From: Morinoia aosen
Taxonomy: Eukaryota > Arthropoda > Malacostraca > Amphipoda > Talitridae
Length of the DNA: 64,000 bases
NCBI GenBank assembly: GCA_030386875.1
Contig: CM059570.1
Location: forward strand, 29,388,192-29,452,191
Direction of reading: 5' to 3'
Part shown: positions 1 through 10,409 of the stretch, in pieces
Layout of the letters: every line of letters starts with the position of its first letter
How positions within the stretch are numbered: position 1 is the first letter of the stretch
Notes under the pieces: generated by a model
What the model was told of the DNA's origin: nothing
The model's database searches: none
What the model saw: the letters and a program-made list of their open reading frames with translations, nothing else
Translations under genes and position numbers: made by a program

Positions 1-339
1 ATGATGCCGAGCATAGAACACCAACAATATATGAACTCATAGAACAAAGATGGGGCCATATACGGCAGAACATAGAACATCAGCAACACATGATAGCACC
101 GTGACGTAGAATTTCCTGTGACCAAAATCAAGGCACAACTCAAGCAGGGAAGTGTCCGTTGTCGGAGGCCAATAGTGACAGAAGGCGGGCTGCGGGAATG
201 CCGCTATGCCGCCTCACTGAGCGCGGCCACTGCATATGATGTTGCCACTCTAGCGGGATTCCGTGCAAGTTCAATAACCGCCCAAAACACGCCAACACTT
301 CCGCCTCTCTTCGATATTTCGGCGCCTCAAAGCTGCCGC
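1..339. other. Leading stretch, mostly unique
   Basis: The first 100 bases contain two loose copies of a phrase around ATAGAACA and CAACA. The rest is unique, moderately GC-rich DNA. A frame is open from a GTG at 118, but it runs straight into the 11-bp array and shows no recognisable domain. I see no gene here. Confidence 0.4.
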
Positions 340-1200
340 ATCCCTGCGTGGCGATATTACTTCCTCAATATATTACTCCGTGGCAATATTACTTACGTGT
401 TACTTTCCTCTTACCTCCGTATTACTTCCGTATTGCATTACTTCCGTGTTACTTTATATTACCTCCATATTACTTCCGTATTGCATTGCATCCGTGTTAA
501 TTTCTATTACTTCTGCATTACTTCTGTATTGCGTTACATCCGTGTTACTTCCGTATTGCATTACTTCCGTGTTACTCTCTATTACCTCCGTATTACTTCC
601 GTATTGCATTACTTCCGTGTTACTTCCGTATTACCTCCGTATTACTTCCATGTTGCGTTAATTCCGTATAACCTCCGTATTACCTCCGTATTACCTCCGT
701 ATTACCTCCGTATTACCTCCGTATTACCTCCGTATTACCTCCGTATTACCTCCGTATTACCTCCGTATTACCTCCGTATTACCTCCGTATTACCTCCGTA
801 TTACCTCCGTATTACCTCCGTATTACCTCCGTATTACCTCCGTATTACCTCCGTATTACCTCCGTATTACCTCCGTATTACCTCCGTATTACCTCCGTAT
901 TATTTCTGCATTACATAACTTCCTTGTTACTTTCGTGTTACCTCGGGAGCACTTCCGAATAAATTCCGTATTACTTCCGTAATACTTTTGCATCACATGA
1001 CTTCCGTGTTACTTTCGCATTAATTCCTCGTTACTTCCGTATTACTTCAATATTACCTTCGCATTACTCCCATTTTACTTCCTTATTAACTTCATACTAT
1101 CTTCACATTTCATCCATGTTACCTCCGTATCAATTACGTATTATCTTCACATTACTTCCGTACACTCTCCGTATTACATTCTTCTTACCTTTGAATTACA
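340..1200. repeat. 11-bp minisatellite (CCTCCGTATTA)n
   Basis: Positions 671-903 are about 21 near-perfect copies of CCTCCGTATTA. Both flanks are degenerate versions built on CTTCCGTGTTA-like words. The unit is not a multiple of three but contains no stop in any + frame, so it translates as an 11-residue repeat. The conserved core with decayed edges is the usual pattern of a minisatellite homogenised at its centre. Confidence 0.93.
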
Positions 1201-1985
1201 CTTATTTCCTCCGCTTTAACTTCGTATTACTTGTGTACCCAAATCATGGTAGACTAAAGGAGATAAAGTCACTTCTATGGGGACGTCAGTGCACATTTGC
1301 AAACTCGACTAGCCAATAGAAAAGCTTCATTTCACACGAGCCAGATGACGTCACTAGGATTACGTGACGTCAGCAGCGGCAGCGTACTACGATGCAGCGT
1401 ACTGTGCCCTTCCAGACGTACGATCAGAAACAGAACCGACAGCCGGTGTTGCTTCCGCACGACGGATTTTAGAAAAAATAGAATTCCGTCCGCCTCCGAG
1501 CTTTTCCACCAGTACTAAAAGGTTATCGATCTCCGAGTTTATCATAGGGACAGCTTCATATATTAAGACCTCAGTTGAAACAATAGGAAAATTAGTTTAA
1601 TTTAGTCATACAGAGTGTTTTGATACTTTTCTATACTGATGCAGCAGACGATTGCGCGCCGTATTCAATGGTAAAAAGGATCATATAAAATTCCACATCA
1701 AGATATCATTTATTTGTGATAAAAAGTGCAACATCAGAGTTCCCCTTCTAAGTTTATGAACTAAACGTCGGGAGAATTGATTTTCAAATATATGTACGTT
1801 TCCAGCATTCAAATTTTTCGAGTAATGTTAACACCAGAAAATGTACAAAATTTTCTTTCAAGTGCCATTCCAGCTTCAATACCAAAGAAACTCGAACACA
1901 TTGAGTACTAGAGCACACACCTGTTATGAACTACCGCATTTGTTAAGGTTGCATAACAAACAGAGGGCAGAATAGATTTGATTAG
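1201..1985. other. Unique DNA with CpG-containing promoter-like segment
   Basis: After the array decays there is a CpG-containing stretch (about 1280-1500), then AT-rich unique DNA. A short + frame after a TAG at 1355, extending to 1600, reads as an alanine-rich peptide. It has no ATG and no matching splice signals that I could settle. No supported gene. Confidence 0.3.
1313..1372 (+). promoter_or_regulatory. CCAAT box and paired CRE sites
   Basis: CCAAT lies at 1313-1317. Two perfect TGACGTCA palindromes follow at 1346-1353 and 1365-1372, starting 19 bp apart. TGACGTCA is the consensus CREB/ATF site and commonly sits near CCAAT in proximal promoters. The surrounding DNA is CpG-containing. 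The transcribed gene is not identified, and the orientation is suggested only by the CCAAT box. Confidence 0.4.
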
Positions 1986-1989
1986 GTAT

Positions 1990-2250
1990 TAGTTTAAGCC
2001 TCCTTATACTCCCCATAGGTGATGCAAAGAGAAGAAGGATTAGGTCAGATAATAGTTCAAGCCTCCCAAACCGCTAAAAGATTGCGTTTCGAAGAACGGA
2101 AGGCACCATTTAGTATGTAGTTGAGGGAACGCGGTATCTATTCAGAATATGCGTAGAAACAGTGAGTTTAGTAAGAAGTTTATGAAACACGATGAAAGTT
2201 GAAGAATGTAGTAGGGGGTGAAAAGCAGGACAGCAATGAACCGAAAAAAA
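1990..2250 (-). repeat. Dispersed repeat family DR, minus copy
   Basis: In minus orientation this copy carries the family signature near 2099-2128 (ACTAAATGGTGCCTTCC) and the GGGAGGCTTGAACTA-type phrase. Both are shared with copies near 9.1, 23.7, 58.5 and 61.05 kb. It lacks an obvious ORF, terminal repeat or tRNA-like boxes. Confidence 0.5.
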
Positions 2251-2309
2251 GATGGCCCGTAACAAAAGAGAAAAAAACACGATTCTGTTTCACCGAAAGA
2301 AAGGCTTAC

Positions 2310-2623
2310 CTAACCTTTCGCTCAAGACCTCCTACATTGCACTGAAAGTATCTCCTCTTGCACTGATCATCAGATTGGAGATACTTTTTAAAAGACCCAA
2401 ACAGAAGGAAATTGAAATATTTTACACTAAGAATGGAACAACATATAGTATAGTCAGACAAAGATGTTTTTTTCTTCAGTTGTTGCTGATACACGTCTGT
2501 ATTCATGGCAATGTAACCGGAGATATAAGTGGCAGCATCTTCCACTTTCACTGAAGCCAAAATTCCTCCAATATCGGTGGGTCCGTTGAATACCACGACA
2601 GCCTTTTGCGCCCCTTCATCCAT
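2310..2623 (-). CDS. Candidate first coding exon, unnamed host gene
   Basis: On the minus strand a complete exon can be drawn from 2662 to 2310. It is preceded by a pyrimidine-rich acceptor (TTTGTGCCTTCCAG, AG at 2664-2663) and followed by a strong donor (TTAG then GTAAGC, starting at 2309). All three frames are blocked before the ATG at 2623, so translation should start there (context TTAAATGG). A 5-codon upstream ORF precedes it. The 314 coding bases are fully open and begin MDEGAQKAVVVFNGP, giving 104 codons plus 2 bases into the next exon. I do not recognise the family. The N-terminal piece is faintly like the first strand of Cu/Zn superoxide dismutases, but I would not name it so. Downstream exons would lie at 1-2300 or left of the window. 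Confidence 0.45.
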
Positions 2624-3266
2624 TTAAACGATGGGTGGAATTATTTCACTTTCTTCATGTACCTGGAAGGCACAAATAAATATTAGTGAACTTGTCACAC
2701 CAACAATTCCTGAATTAGATTTTGGCTCAATAAGCATGCATTTCAGTTGCATTAGTGAGGGTACAGATTAAAATATGTTAGAGAAAACAAAAGGCAGAGT
2801 TAATATAATAAATTGAGGTGCAGCTGGGAGTATTTAATCGATAGGGTCAGTTATACAGAGAGAAAACACTAAATATAAAGCAGTATTAAGATGCACACAT
2901 AAGGAAATGGAGACAATGACAAACTAGAGTGTAATACAGACTTTAAAAATATCAGTTGCACTGGGAATAAAGGAAAGGAAAAAGCCAGAGAAAAATCATT
3001 AGTGAAAAAATAAGGGGAAAAAGAGAAAATTACACTACAACGGGGTAATAGACCGGAAAGTGTGAGATACATAGCTTCAGGTACAACCAAACAAGTTAAT
3101 TAATACACTCAAGCTAGTTTTCACACTTTTTCTTTAACAGTTAATGTTGTCTATAATATAAATAGATTTGTTCATGATATTTAACAATACAACTAAAATA
3201 AACTAATCTAAACTATGAAAGAAAAAGTTTTGAACACTCAAGCATCAATATTACAAGACATAAAAA

Positions 3267-3664
3267 GGCATCTGTAAAGGAGAGGACCAAAATCGATTTT
3301 CCAACTTTTGCTGCCTAAACATAGTTAATTAGAACAAAATAAACAATTTTCCTTCCAAGCCCTTTCTGTTGCAAATGAGTATTTAATGAGTTATAGCGGT
3401 ATGTTAATTTTCGTCTTTGATGGCTGGAATGCGCTCGATCATTCGAGCGCATCAAAAGGGAGAGTCCATTGTAGTCTTTCTGTCCGAACCATTTCCTTCC
3501 CCTTAAAGCACTAGAGTTGCGGTCAGTAATTTCCCGCTATAACTTGGTAAATACTCATTTGTGACGTAAAGTGCGAATAAGAAAAATTGTTGATTTAGGT
3601 CTAATTAACTACGTTTAGGCACCGAAAAGTAGAAAATCCATTATGGTCCTTTCCTCAATTTACC
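3267..3664. mobile_element. Fold-back MITE, family A copy 1, 8-bp TSD
   Basis: The two arms, about 135 bp each, are near reverse complements. Shared phrases include ATCGATTTTC, CTAAACATAGTTAATTAG and GAGTTATAGCGG. The element is flanked by an exact 8-bp direct repeat CATAAAAA (3259-3266 and 3665-3672). Its right end is the reverse complement of GGTAAA, the terminus of the other family copies at 50479, 50712 and 53640. There is no ORF, so it is a non-autonomous DNA transposon. Eight-bp duplications occur in the hAT, P and Merlin superfamilies, and which applies here is unresolved. Confidence 0.85.
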
Positions 3665-4059
3665 CATAAAAAATTAAATAAAGATATGTTCTCAATTTCA
3701 TTTTTGCACAGATGTTTTCTTTTTCCTGCTAAGAAACAGAGAAAAGGAGACTAAGATAAAAACAGAACCATACACATAAACAGAAAAATCTGCATTTTTT
3801 AATTAAATATGGCTTTGTAGCTTCAGATGCGATTTTTGAAGCACTCATAATAAAATTATGATCAACAGCAAGAATTTGCACCTTATATATAGGAATTATT
3901 TAGCAGCAAATGGAACACCATGAATGGTATGCCTAGAAGAAGTCAGGTACCTTTAAAAATGCATTTCCAAGTATGCTTAGAACAGGTTAACATCGGCATC
4001 TTTGGGATGCTTTATTTCCAATCAAGCCTGATACATATGATCTTAGCATTGGTTTTTCA

Positions 4060-4275
4060 AATGTCTTATAACTAAGCCTATATATAGGACACCATGACGG
4101 TTCCCCCGTAAAGCCGGTACCCATTTCCGACACCTGGGTTGAGTGGGGTATTGTGCTTGAGCTTTCCCTTATACCCAACGGGGAAAATCTTCGCGCCAGC
4201 GCTGGGAACGAACCCGCGACTTCCAGCATACAAGTCCGATCCCTTAACCGCTGTGCCACGGAGAGCACAGCGGTC
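4060..4275 (-). mobile_element. tRNA-derived SINE
   Basis: Read on the minus strand, the element begins near 4275. It carries a pol III A box TGGCACAGCGGTTAAGGG (4258-4241) and a B box GGGTTCGTTCCC (4215-4204), at tRNA-like spacing. About 140 bp of unrelated body follows. The 3' end near 4060 is approximate, and I see no clear target duplication. The body lacks a cloverleaf, so this is a SINE head rather than a functional tRNA gene. Confidence 0.7.
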
Positions 4276-4988
4276 AGTTTCAAGAAGGTAATTGCCATAA
4301 CAAGTAGCACTTACAATGGAAAATCATAGACAAGATTTTGCATCTTGCTTGTAAACACTTGACATTTAGCTATAAGGTAGAAAGTTATTACAAGTTAATC
4401 TGAAAATTTCAGATAAGATTGGCTACACAAGAAAAATAGGAGCTATTCTGAAGTTGCATCTAACATACTGTGAACAAGTTTTACCATGTGGCATTCCAAA
4501 CTAGCTTTCATGTCTGAGCACTGTAGGTTCTAAACTTACTTCTTGCTAATGTCAATATAATGCATAGATCAAAATTTTTAAAATGCCAGTGAAATTTTTT
4601 ACTATAAATCTGGTAAAATTTGACAGCACATCCTACTTCCAGATTAATTCACACAGAAATTCAAATACCATGAATGCTGATAGCACCCTACCACAAGATT
4701 TAGGATTTTAGGTTACTTTTTTTGGAATAAAAACTCATGAACAGTACGTCATTACTCAGAATTTAATTGTAGCAAATCCTATTCCTATTTTCTCATTTCC
4801 TTTAAATTATAAATCTAAAGCAATTCAACAGCAATTTTCAATGTATTAAGCATATCAAATTTGGACTGTACTACTGTCTCTGGTGGCAAAGATTTGGTTA
4901 AGAGATGCCACTTCATCAAATGCAAAATCAGTTATCAGCCATTATTTTTAAATTATTTTCGAATAGCGTTCAAAATTTTATTTCTTAC

Positions 4989-5350
4989 CTTCTAGTTCCA
5001 AACTCCTGTGATCATAAAACAACAGCACAACACCTCTTACCAATGAAATGAGCGTCTTAAATGCAGAGAGGATTCTTCGGTAGTCGGTCTTTTTAAAAAT
5101 GGCTGCCAGCAAACATAACTTACATAAGTTCGACTTAAGATTATTTAACTAAACCTTTCCACTGGACAAAATCCATTCTTCAAAATTAAAACCAGACATT
5201 TAAAATATCTTGGGTTGATTTTTAGAATTATTCCGACACCAAATAAAGGAACAATTTTTTAATTTAACTTGAGGTGCCGACATTGCGATTCACTCGACTC
5301 GTTAACACTTCATTTGAACAGAAATGCAACATTGTCGTACGCGTAACGCT
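4989..5350 (-). other. Putative non-coding exon 1 of the minus-strand gene
   Basis: A minus-strand exon ends at 4989 with a strong donor (GAAG then GTAAGAAA). It lies just downstream of CCAAT and CRE boxes. The start site is not resolved and 5350 is only an estimate. No long frame is open, which fits a 5' UTR exon. Confidence 0.35.
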
Positions 5351-5407
5351 AACAGTGATGCCAGATTTCGGGTTAGCAGTGTTGTCAGATGCAATTTAAG
5401 CGCTGCA

Positions 5408-5430
5408 ATTGGTCGGATGCCTTGACGTCA
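5408..5430 (-). promoter_or_regulatory. CRE and CCAAT boxes of a candidate promoter
   Basis: On the minus strand TGACGTCA (5430-5423) is followed 10 bp later by CCAAT (5412-5408). This pairing lies about 420 bp upstream of the 4989 splice donor and is oriented toward it. No TATA box is seen at a fixed distance. Confidence 0.4.
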
Positions 5431-5618
5431 CCGAGATTAGACTCGATTTCATAAAAGACTGGTTTGCAGCTACCTTGTTTCGTCTACCATGACCCATATT
5501 TTATTACTTTTGTATATCTTTAATATGTCCGTACGACGTCGTTAATACTTTCGTATTGCCTCGATACGTACATACGTTTTCTACTTCATTTCTATGTCAC
5601 CTCAGGATCACATCCATA
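5431..5618. other. Short spacer
   Basis: Unique AT-rich DNA between the promoter boxes and the first TA-flanked MITE. No feature seen. Confidence 0.4.
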
Positions 5619-5717
5619 CCCAGTCTAACTTTTTCGCCGCCTGCATGCATGTTTTTCGCCGCCCATGTAATTAAATCACTTAGGCGGCAAAAAATATGCA
5701 TGCTCAGTTTGACTGGG
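5619..5717. mobile_element. 99-bp palindromic MITE with TA duplication
   Basis: The ends are CCCAGTCTAAC and GTTTGACTGGG. The body alternates GCCGCC/GGCGGC and GCATGC-type words, making almost the whole element self-complementary. It is flanked by TA on both sides (5617-5618 and 5718-5719). A diverged copy is at 23437-23544. A TA duplication suggests a Tc1/mariner-type source. Confidence 0.7.
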
Positions 5718-5719
5718 TA

Positions 5720-6015
5720 AAATTCAAAACAGCCTCCGTGTTACTTATGTATTTTGGTTGCATGAGTTTTGAATTTCTTCCCACCCGACTTTTATTCTAT
5801 CTATCTCCTCATTGCCTCGAAGTCACTTTATCGTAAATTTTGTGTCACTTTCTATCGAAATTCCATGTTAAAACAGTTGTTCGTTTTGCTGAAATCGCAG
5901 ATTCACCACAAATTTAAAAGCAAAAAAATGCTAATAAAATTAGTCGTTTTATTAAAAAAATTGAAAACGTTTCAGAGGCCAGTTCCATCATCAGTTCAGT
6001 ATAATTTCGCCCAAG
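5720..6015. other. AT-rich unique DNA
   Basis: Contains an open frame from a non-ATG start at 5769 with a low-complexity, hydrophobic and lysine-rich translation. No splice context or domain supports it. Confidence 0.35.
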
Positions 6016-6076
6016 GTTACTGTTAGTTTAACTGTTACTGTTACTGTTACTGTTACTGTTACAGTTACTGTTACTT
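6016..6076. repeat. Hexanucleotide repeat (GTTACT)n
   Basis: About eight to ten copies of GTTACT with a few substitutions. Confidence 0.85.
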
Positions 6077-6563
6077 TCACACTCCTCGCACGATACTTCT
6101 TCACTACACACAATTTTAGGCAGTGTTATATAATTTAAACTTTTTACATAATTTTGCATATTTTCGCAATTTTACACTTTACTACAATATTACACTATTG
6201 TTCCGATTGTATACAATTTTATACAATATCATATTTTTATCCATTTTTTATACAATTTTATATTTTATGTAATTTTATATCATATCATGGAATCGTTTGC
6301 AATTTTACATTTTTTCATATCTCTACATCATTTTTGCAGATTGTCATTAGCTTTCATTCAATTTTATACAATACCACAGCAATTCATTAGTTTTGGAAAC
6401 TGATCGCAAGGAAATGTGCATTTTTCATCACGCTCTAGGCAAACGCTGACGAATTACAGCAAAAAATTTAGAAAGAATTACTTTTCGCCCAAGCTTGCTA
6501 TGAAGGCTTGCTCCGTGCCTCTGGCTGTAGTCAGAGTCGCTTGGATCGATGTTAATTTTATTA
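6077..6563. other. AT-rich cryptically repetitive DNA
   Basis: Words such as ACAATTTTATA and CAATTTTACA recur irregularly between 6110 and 6390. No gene seen. Confidence 0.4.
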
Positions 6564-6565
6564 TA

Positions 6566-6761
6566 CAGTTTGTCCCACAAAAACCGGAACCGAGTATTTA
6601 TTTTCCCGTATCAGTAATACCATCACAATCAGTAATACCTTGTCTATAAGGTAATTTTGAAGTATAATTTTGCTAGATGTTACATGCTTATGGTGCTCTT
6701 ATGATGGTATTACCGATACGCGAAAAGAAATTCTCGGTTCGGGTTTTTATGGAACATACTG
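6566..6761. mobile_element. 196-bp Tc1/mariner-type MITE
   Basis: The left end is CAGTTTGTCCCACAAAAACC. The right end, reverse-complemented, is CAGTATGTTCCATAAAAACC. The complementary arms continue for about 57 bp, through a shared GTAATACCATC word. TA flanks both ends (6564-6565 and 6762-6763). CAGT termini plus a TA duplication are typical of IS630/Tc1/mariner derivatives. There is no transposase. Confidence 0.8.
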
Positions 6762-6763
6762 TA

Positions 6764-7109
6764 TTTTAAAACACAACAAACAGCGGTGTGATAGTGCTTA
6801 AATTTATTTAAACATTTTCGCGTTCCTAGATAGTTGATGTGATCGAACATGTATTACTGGTAAGAAACGAGTTCCTTGGTGTGTTATCGCGATGACTTAG
6901 AGTTAAATTATTTGAACATTTTCCTCTTCTGTTAAATTTGAGACTGTCTCAGTTTTCGTTCGGTGAACAACATTATTGATCACCAATTTTCAGCAGTTGC
7001 ATCGTATCACTCAATCAAGGGTGTCCCAAAAAGCTGTAGTTGATTTTTGACTGCCCAGTACTCGTGTGTTTTGATTTGATGTTCGTGTATACTGACATCA
7101 CTACGTGTT
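6764..7109. other. Unique DNA
   Basis: No gene. A GGTGTCCCAAAAAGCTGTAG phrase near 7019-7040 resembles a mariner end, but I found no partner arm. Confidence 0.35.
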
Positions 7110-7372
7110 TATTAGGTGTTAGGTATTAGGTGTTTGTGGATTGATATTTATTGACCTAAATACATTTAGGTGTTTATAGGTAGGTGTCAATTGACCTATA
7201 GGTAGTTAGGTGTTTACAGGTAGGTGCTTATTGACCTAAATATAATTAAGTGTTTATAGGTAGGTGTTTATTGGCCTAAGGGCATTTAGGTGTTTATAGA
7301 TAGGTGTCTATTGACTTAAAGACATTTAGGTTTTTATTGGTAGATGCATAGCCTGCTGTTTATTGACTTAGA
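7110..7372. repeat. 40-bp degenerate tandem repeat
   Basis: About six copies of a unit containing TAGGTGTTTATAGGTAGGTG followed by a TTATTGACCTAAA half. Units differ at many positions, so the array is old. Confidence 0.85.
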
Positions 7373-7913
7373 CACAATTCTAACCAGTTCAATTAAAGAA
7401 AAGATGTAAAACTGAAAAAATGAAGCGTCATATAAGAAAGTTTAGCTGCACCAAAAACAAAAGCGAAAAACCTGAATATCTGTCAGCCTAAAAAAAATAT
7501 AAATACATTCTTTGAGATCTCTCGTGTTATAGACACGTGATCCATGTGTTCCAAAGCTGAAAAATGTTCGAGTATGTAGCGTAAAAAAAGTGAACGAACA
7601 TATAGGGGAAAGAAATGGAAGAGTATTTAGGGCACAATGTACAGGAGTACATAGGGTAAAAAGTGTACGAGTATACGGTACATGGTGAAAAAAAGTGCAT
7701 GTGTACACAGGGCAAAAGTGTTCAAAATGCAGCGGCTTCTCGTCATTGATTATAAAGCCCAAAAGGTTCCTACAGTAACTCTCGATGGGAAAACAAATGA
7801 GACGACGAATCTATTGGGCCTGGATTTCCTGAGTGGCTAATGACGGCAGAGAACAGATGGAGCCATAAATTGTGCTGCTGGTCGTGGGACCGGTGTGTGT
7901 TGTGTGTGCACGG
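7373..7913. other. Unique DNA
   Basis: Minus-strand frames in 7440-7770 are cysteine- and threonine-rich and contain imperfect repeats of a GTACACAGGG/GTATACGG theme at the DNA level. No supportable gene. Confidence 0.35.
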
Positions 7914-8368
7914 CAGCACACAGCCGCACACAGCTGCACATAGCCGCACACAGCTGCACACAGCTGCACACAGCTGCACACGGCTGCACATAGCCGCACA
8001 CAGCTGCACACGGCTGCACATAGCCGCACAAAGCTGCACACAAATGCACATAGCCGCACACAGCTGCACACAGCTGCACACAGCTGCTCACAGCTGCACA
8101 TAGCCGCACACAGCTGCACACAGCTGCGCATAGCCGCACACAGCTGCACACAGCTGCACACAGCTGCTCACAGCTGCACATAGCCGCACACAGCTGCACA
8201 CAGCTGCACATAGCCGTACACAGCTGCACACAAATGCACATAGCCGCACACAGCTGCACACAGCTGCACACAGCTGCACACAGCTGCACACAGCTGCACA
8301 CAGCTGCACACAGCTGCTCACAGCTGCACATATCCGCACACAGCTGCACACGGCTGCACACAGCTGCA
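7914..8368. repeat. 10-bp minisatellite (CAGCTGCACA)n
   Basis: About 45 copies of CAGCTGCACA with a recurrent variant TAGCCGCACA, every few units. Each unit contains the self-complementary CAGCTG. Three units make ten codons, so cysteine-rich open frames appear on the minus strand. These are a consequence of the repeat. Confidence 0.94.
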
Positions 8369-8518
8369 TGATATCCTTCCTCTATATAGTAATGATCGAA
8401 AATACCGATGAAACGCTTCGGTAGCGTCTTTGGAGTTGAAACATCGTACGCAATAATAACAATAATAAAAATAATAATGCAAGCAGATATTGTTGACTGA
8501 TCTAATCCTTTCCAACAG
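8369..8518 (+). other. Putative intron end before the 8519 exon
   Basis: Ends in a textbook 3' splice region: a CTGATCTAAT branch-point-like word followed by CCTTTCCAACAG. A short run of AATAAT repeats lies at 8453-8478. Confidence 0.4.
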
Positions 8519-8626
8519 ACATACGAACGCATGTTTTCACCGGCATACAGCGACATCTTCGACAGCGTGTTCAAGCGCAGGCAGATCTTTGATGCATTGT
8601 GTGAGCAGCGCGATTGGTTGGGTCAG
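8519..8626 (+). CDS. Candidate internal exon, unnamed host gene
   Basis: A 108-bp segment is bounded by a strong acceptor (TTTCCAACAG) and a CAG/GTGTAC donor. Its length is exactly 36 codons, and frame 1 is open with both splice junctions in phase 0. The peptide begins TYERMFSPAYSDIFDSVFKR and continues through RQIFDALCEQRDWLGQ. It is a balanced soluble sequence, unlike the repeat-derived frames nearby, and the exon is visibly more GC-rich than its flanks. A second + frame is also open but reads as low-complexity Ser/Thr/Cys. The family is not recognised, and neighbouring exons are not identified. The donor departs from consensus at +4 to +6, the main weakness of the model. Confidence 0.5.
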
Positions 8627-8899
8627 GTGTACTTTGATGTTTGTTGACTTTGGATTGTCATTTTGGGGCACAGCTGATCTGAGAGCGTGAGAAACTCGTC
8701 GTTTGTAATTTTGCCTTCACTTTATAATTATAATTTCGCCTTAGCTTTACGCTGTTGGAGCTGTTACTTGTTGCTTATTTGGAACTAAATCGGAATTTTG
8801 TGCCCGTTCTAGATTATGAATTCCATTCTTGTATGTCATGAGAGATCCCTCAAGCGGATACAATTAATGTATGTTGTGAATTAGCGCTTTCAGGAAGAA
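8627..8899. other. Unique DNA after the exon
   Basis: Putative intron sequence following the GTGTAC donor. No feature seen. Confidence 0.3.
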
Positions 8900-9220
8900 A
8901 ATGTAAGGTCTCCAGCGAAAGGGTAGGTTGGCCTTCCTTTTGAAGAAATAGAATAGGTATCTTGTTATGTTACGGATCATCTTTTTCTTCGGTCTACTTC
9001 TGTGTTGTTTGTCATTTCTTGCCTCTCTCTTCTTCGAATTTATTTCATTTCGTGAACTACATTCTCAACGCACTGTTTCTGTTCACCTTGTGCATATATT
9101 CCGCGTTTCCTTAACTCCATACTAAATGGTGCCTTCCTCCATGCTGTCATTGAAACGCATTTCATGCGCTCAGGGAGGCTTGAACAAACTAAAATTGTAT
9201 AATCTGTTTTATGAAAGGTA
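8900..9220 (+). repeat. Dispersed repeat family DR, copy near 9.1 kb
   Basis: Contains GGTAGGTTGGCCTTCC near 8920 and ACTAAATGGTGCCTTCC near 9120-9137. GGGAGGCTTGAACAAACTA follows near 9174. The same order of blocks occurs at 60820-61130. Confidence 0.6.
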
Positions 9221-9328
9221 ATTTTATTTAAGAACATTATTTTTACGCTAGTGTACACAACCCGTCGGAAAGGACCTGATATTTTCGAGCCTTTCTCAAC
9301 ATTTTTCTCATAACACCTGTAAGGCATA

Positions 9329-9611
9329 CAGAATTTCTGAACAATTTCTTTACTTCGAGTAAAATATACCAAATTTCTGAACAATTTTTTCCTCCAAAGT
9401 AAGACACATCGAATTTCTGAACAATTTTTTCCTCCAAAGTAAGACACACCGAATTTCTGCCCAATTTCTTCGTTCTAAAAAAAACGTACCGAATTTTTGA
9501 CCAATTCCCTCACTCCAAAGTAAAACAAATCAAATTTCTGACCAATTCCCTCATTCCAAAGTAAAACATATCAAATTTCTGATCAATTTCTTCACTCCAA
9601 AGTAAAACAAG
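9329..9611. repeat. 40-bp tandem repeat
   Basis: About seven copies of a 40-bp unit starting ATCGAATTTCTGAACAATTT and ending CTCCAAAGTAAGACAC. Middle copies are the most alike. Confidence 0.88.
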
Positions 9612-10158
9612 TTTTGGCTTGCGTTGTGGCGGCAGTGAATTTAGGAGCCGAACCTCTATTGGTGCTTGAGGAAAAACGAAGCTGGCGGTTCCGATCCCCT
9701 TCAATATACGTTTGGAAGTTCTATTGCCGCCTCAACCGTTATAGATTGAGCCGAAATATTGTACGGCTGGTACGGCTTGAGACTGGTACGGTTGGTCAAG
9801 CACGCGTGTGTTTACGCTGCCCCGAAACGGCTTTGAACCGCCGATAACACGGCCCAAATTTCCAGAGGGCTCTTTTCTTGGATTACTTCTCATAGAGCCT
9901 CTGAATCAAAGCCCAAATCTCTTCTAAAACGCAGTTTATATCCCCAGGTACGTCCTTTAGCGGCCATCAAAGACGTTCCGCTTCTCGATTATGTTTTTCT
10001 TGGGCAGTACAGTTTTAGGATTAAATTCGATCCATACCTGATAAACTCGGTTACCTTCAAATCGAGACGATTCACTGGAGTCTCCTTACAGCCGCTTGCG
10101 CTGTACAAACACGGTTACGTGGGAGCTGAATTCCGATAGCGGGGATATTTTTGAGTCC
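9612..10158. other. Unique DNA, moderately GC-rich
   Basis: A 77-residue frame from 9614 starts at a non-ATG codon and has no recognisable domain or splice context. A short local GTACGGCTGGTACGGCTTG repeat lies near 9758-9800. No supported gene. Confidence 0.35.
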
Positions 10159-10375
10159 ATTCCAAGGGTTAAAACGAGTTTATATCTATCCTCATAGTGT
10201 TATGACCTGGATAGAAAGTTCGCTTGCAGTTATTTTCACGCATCATACTTCATACGTATCATTTTGTGTCTATTCCATGAGTTAAAACGAGTTCTTCTTA
10301 GTGTTATTTCGTCTTAGTGTTACGACTTAGATGGAAAGTTTAGTCCGGGTTATTTTCACGCATCATACTTCAATA
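10159..10375. repeat. Direct duplication of about 110 bp
   Basis: Two diverged copies share GGTTAAAACGAGTT, a TAGTGTTA(T/C)GAC phrase and GGTTATTTTCACGCATCATA-like endings. The first starts near 10166 and the second near 10280. Confidence 0.6.
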
Positions 10376-10409
10376 ATTTTCCCTCGACCTCTTCCCACTC
10401 ATTCTTAAA

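Larger units (their letters stand above)
2663..4988 (-). other. Putative intron 1 of the minus-strand gene
   Basis: AT-rich DNA bounded on the minus strand by a GTAAGA donor at 4988 and a TTCCAG acceptor at 2663. It contains one fold-back element (3267-3664) and one SINE (about 4060-4275). The rest is unique sequence with no supportable ORF. Confidence 0.4.

Noticed and set aside
3987-4310. 107-codon minus ORF
   Set aside because: It lies across the SINE and reads its pol III boxes as codons.
7837-8574. 245-codon cysteine-rich minus ORF, toxin- or metallothionein-like at first sight
   Set aside because: It is the 10-bp CAGCTGCACA array translated, and three overlapping frames give similar cysteine strings.
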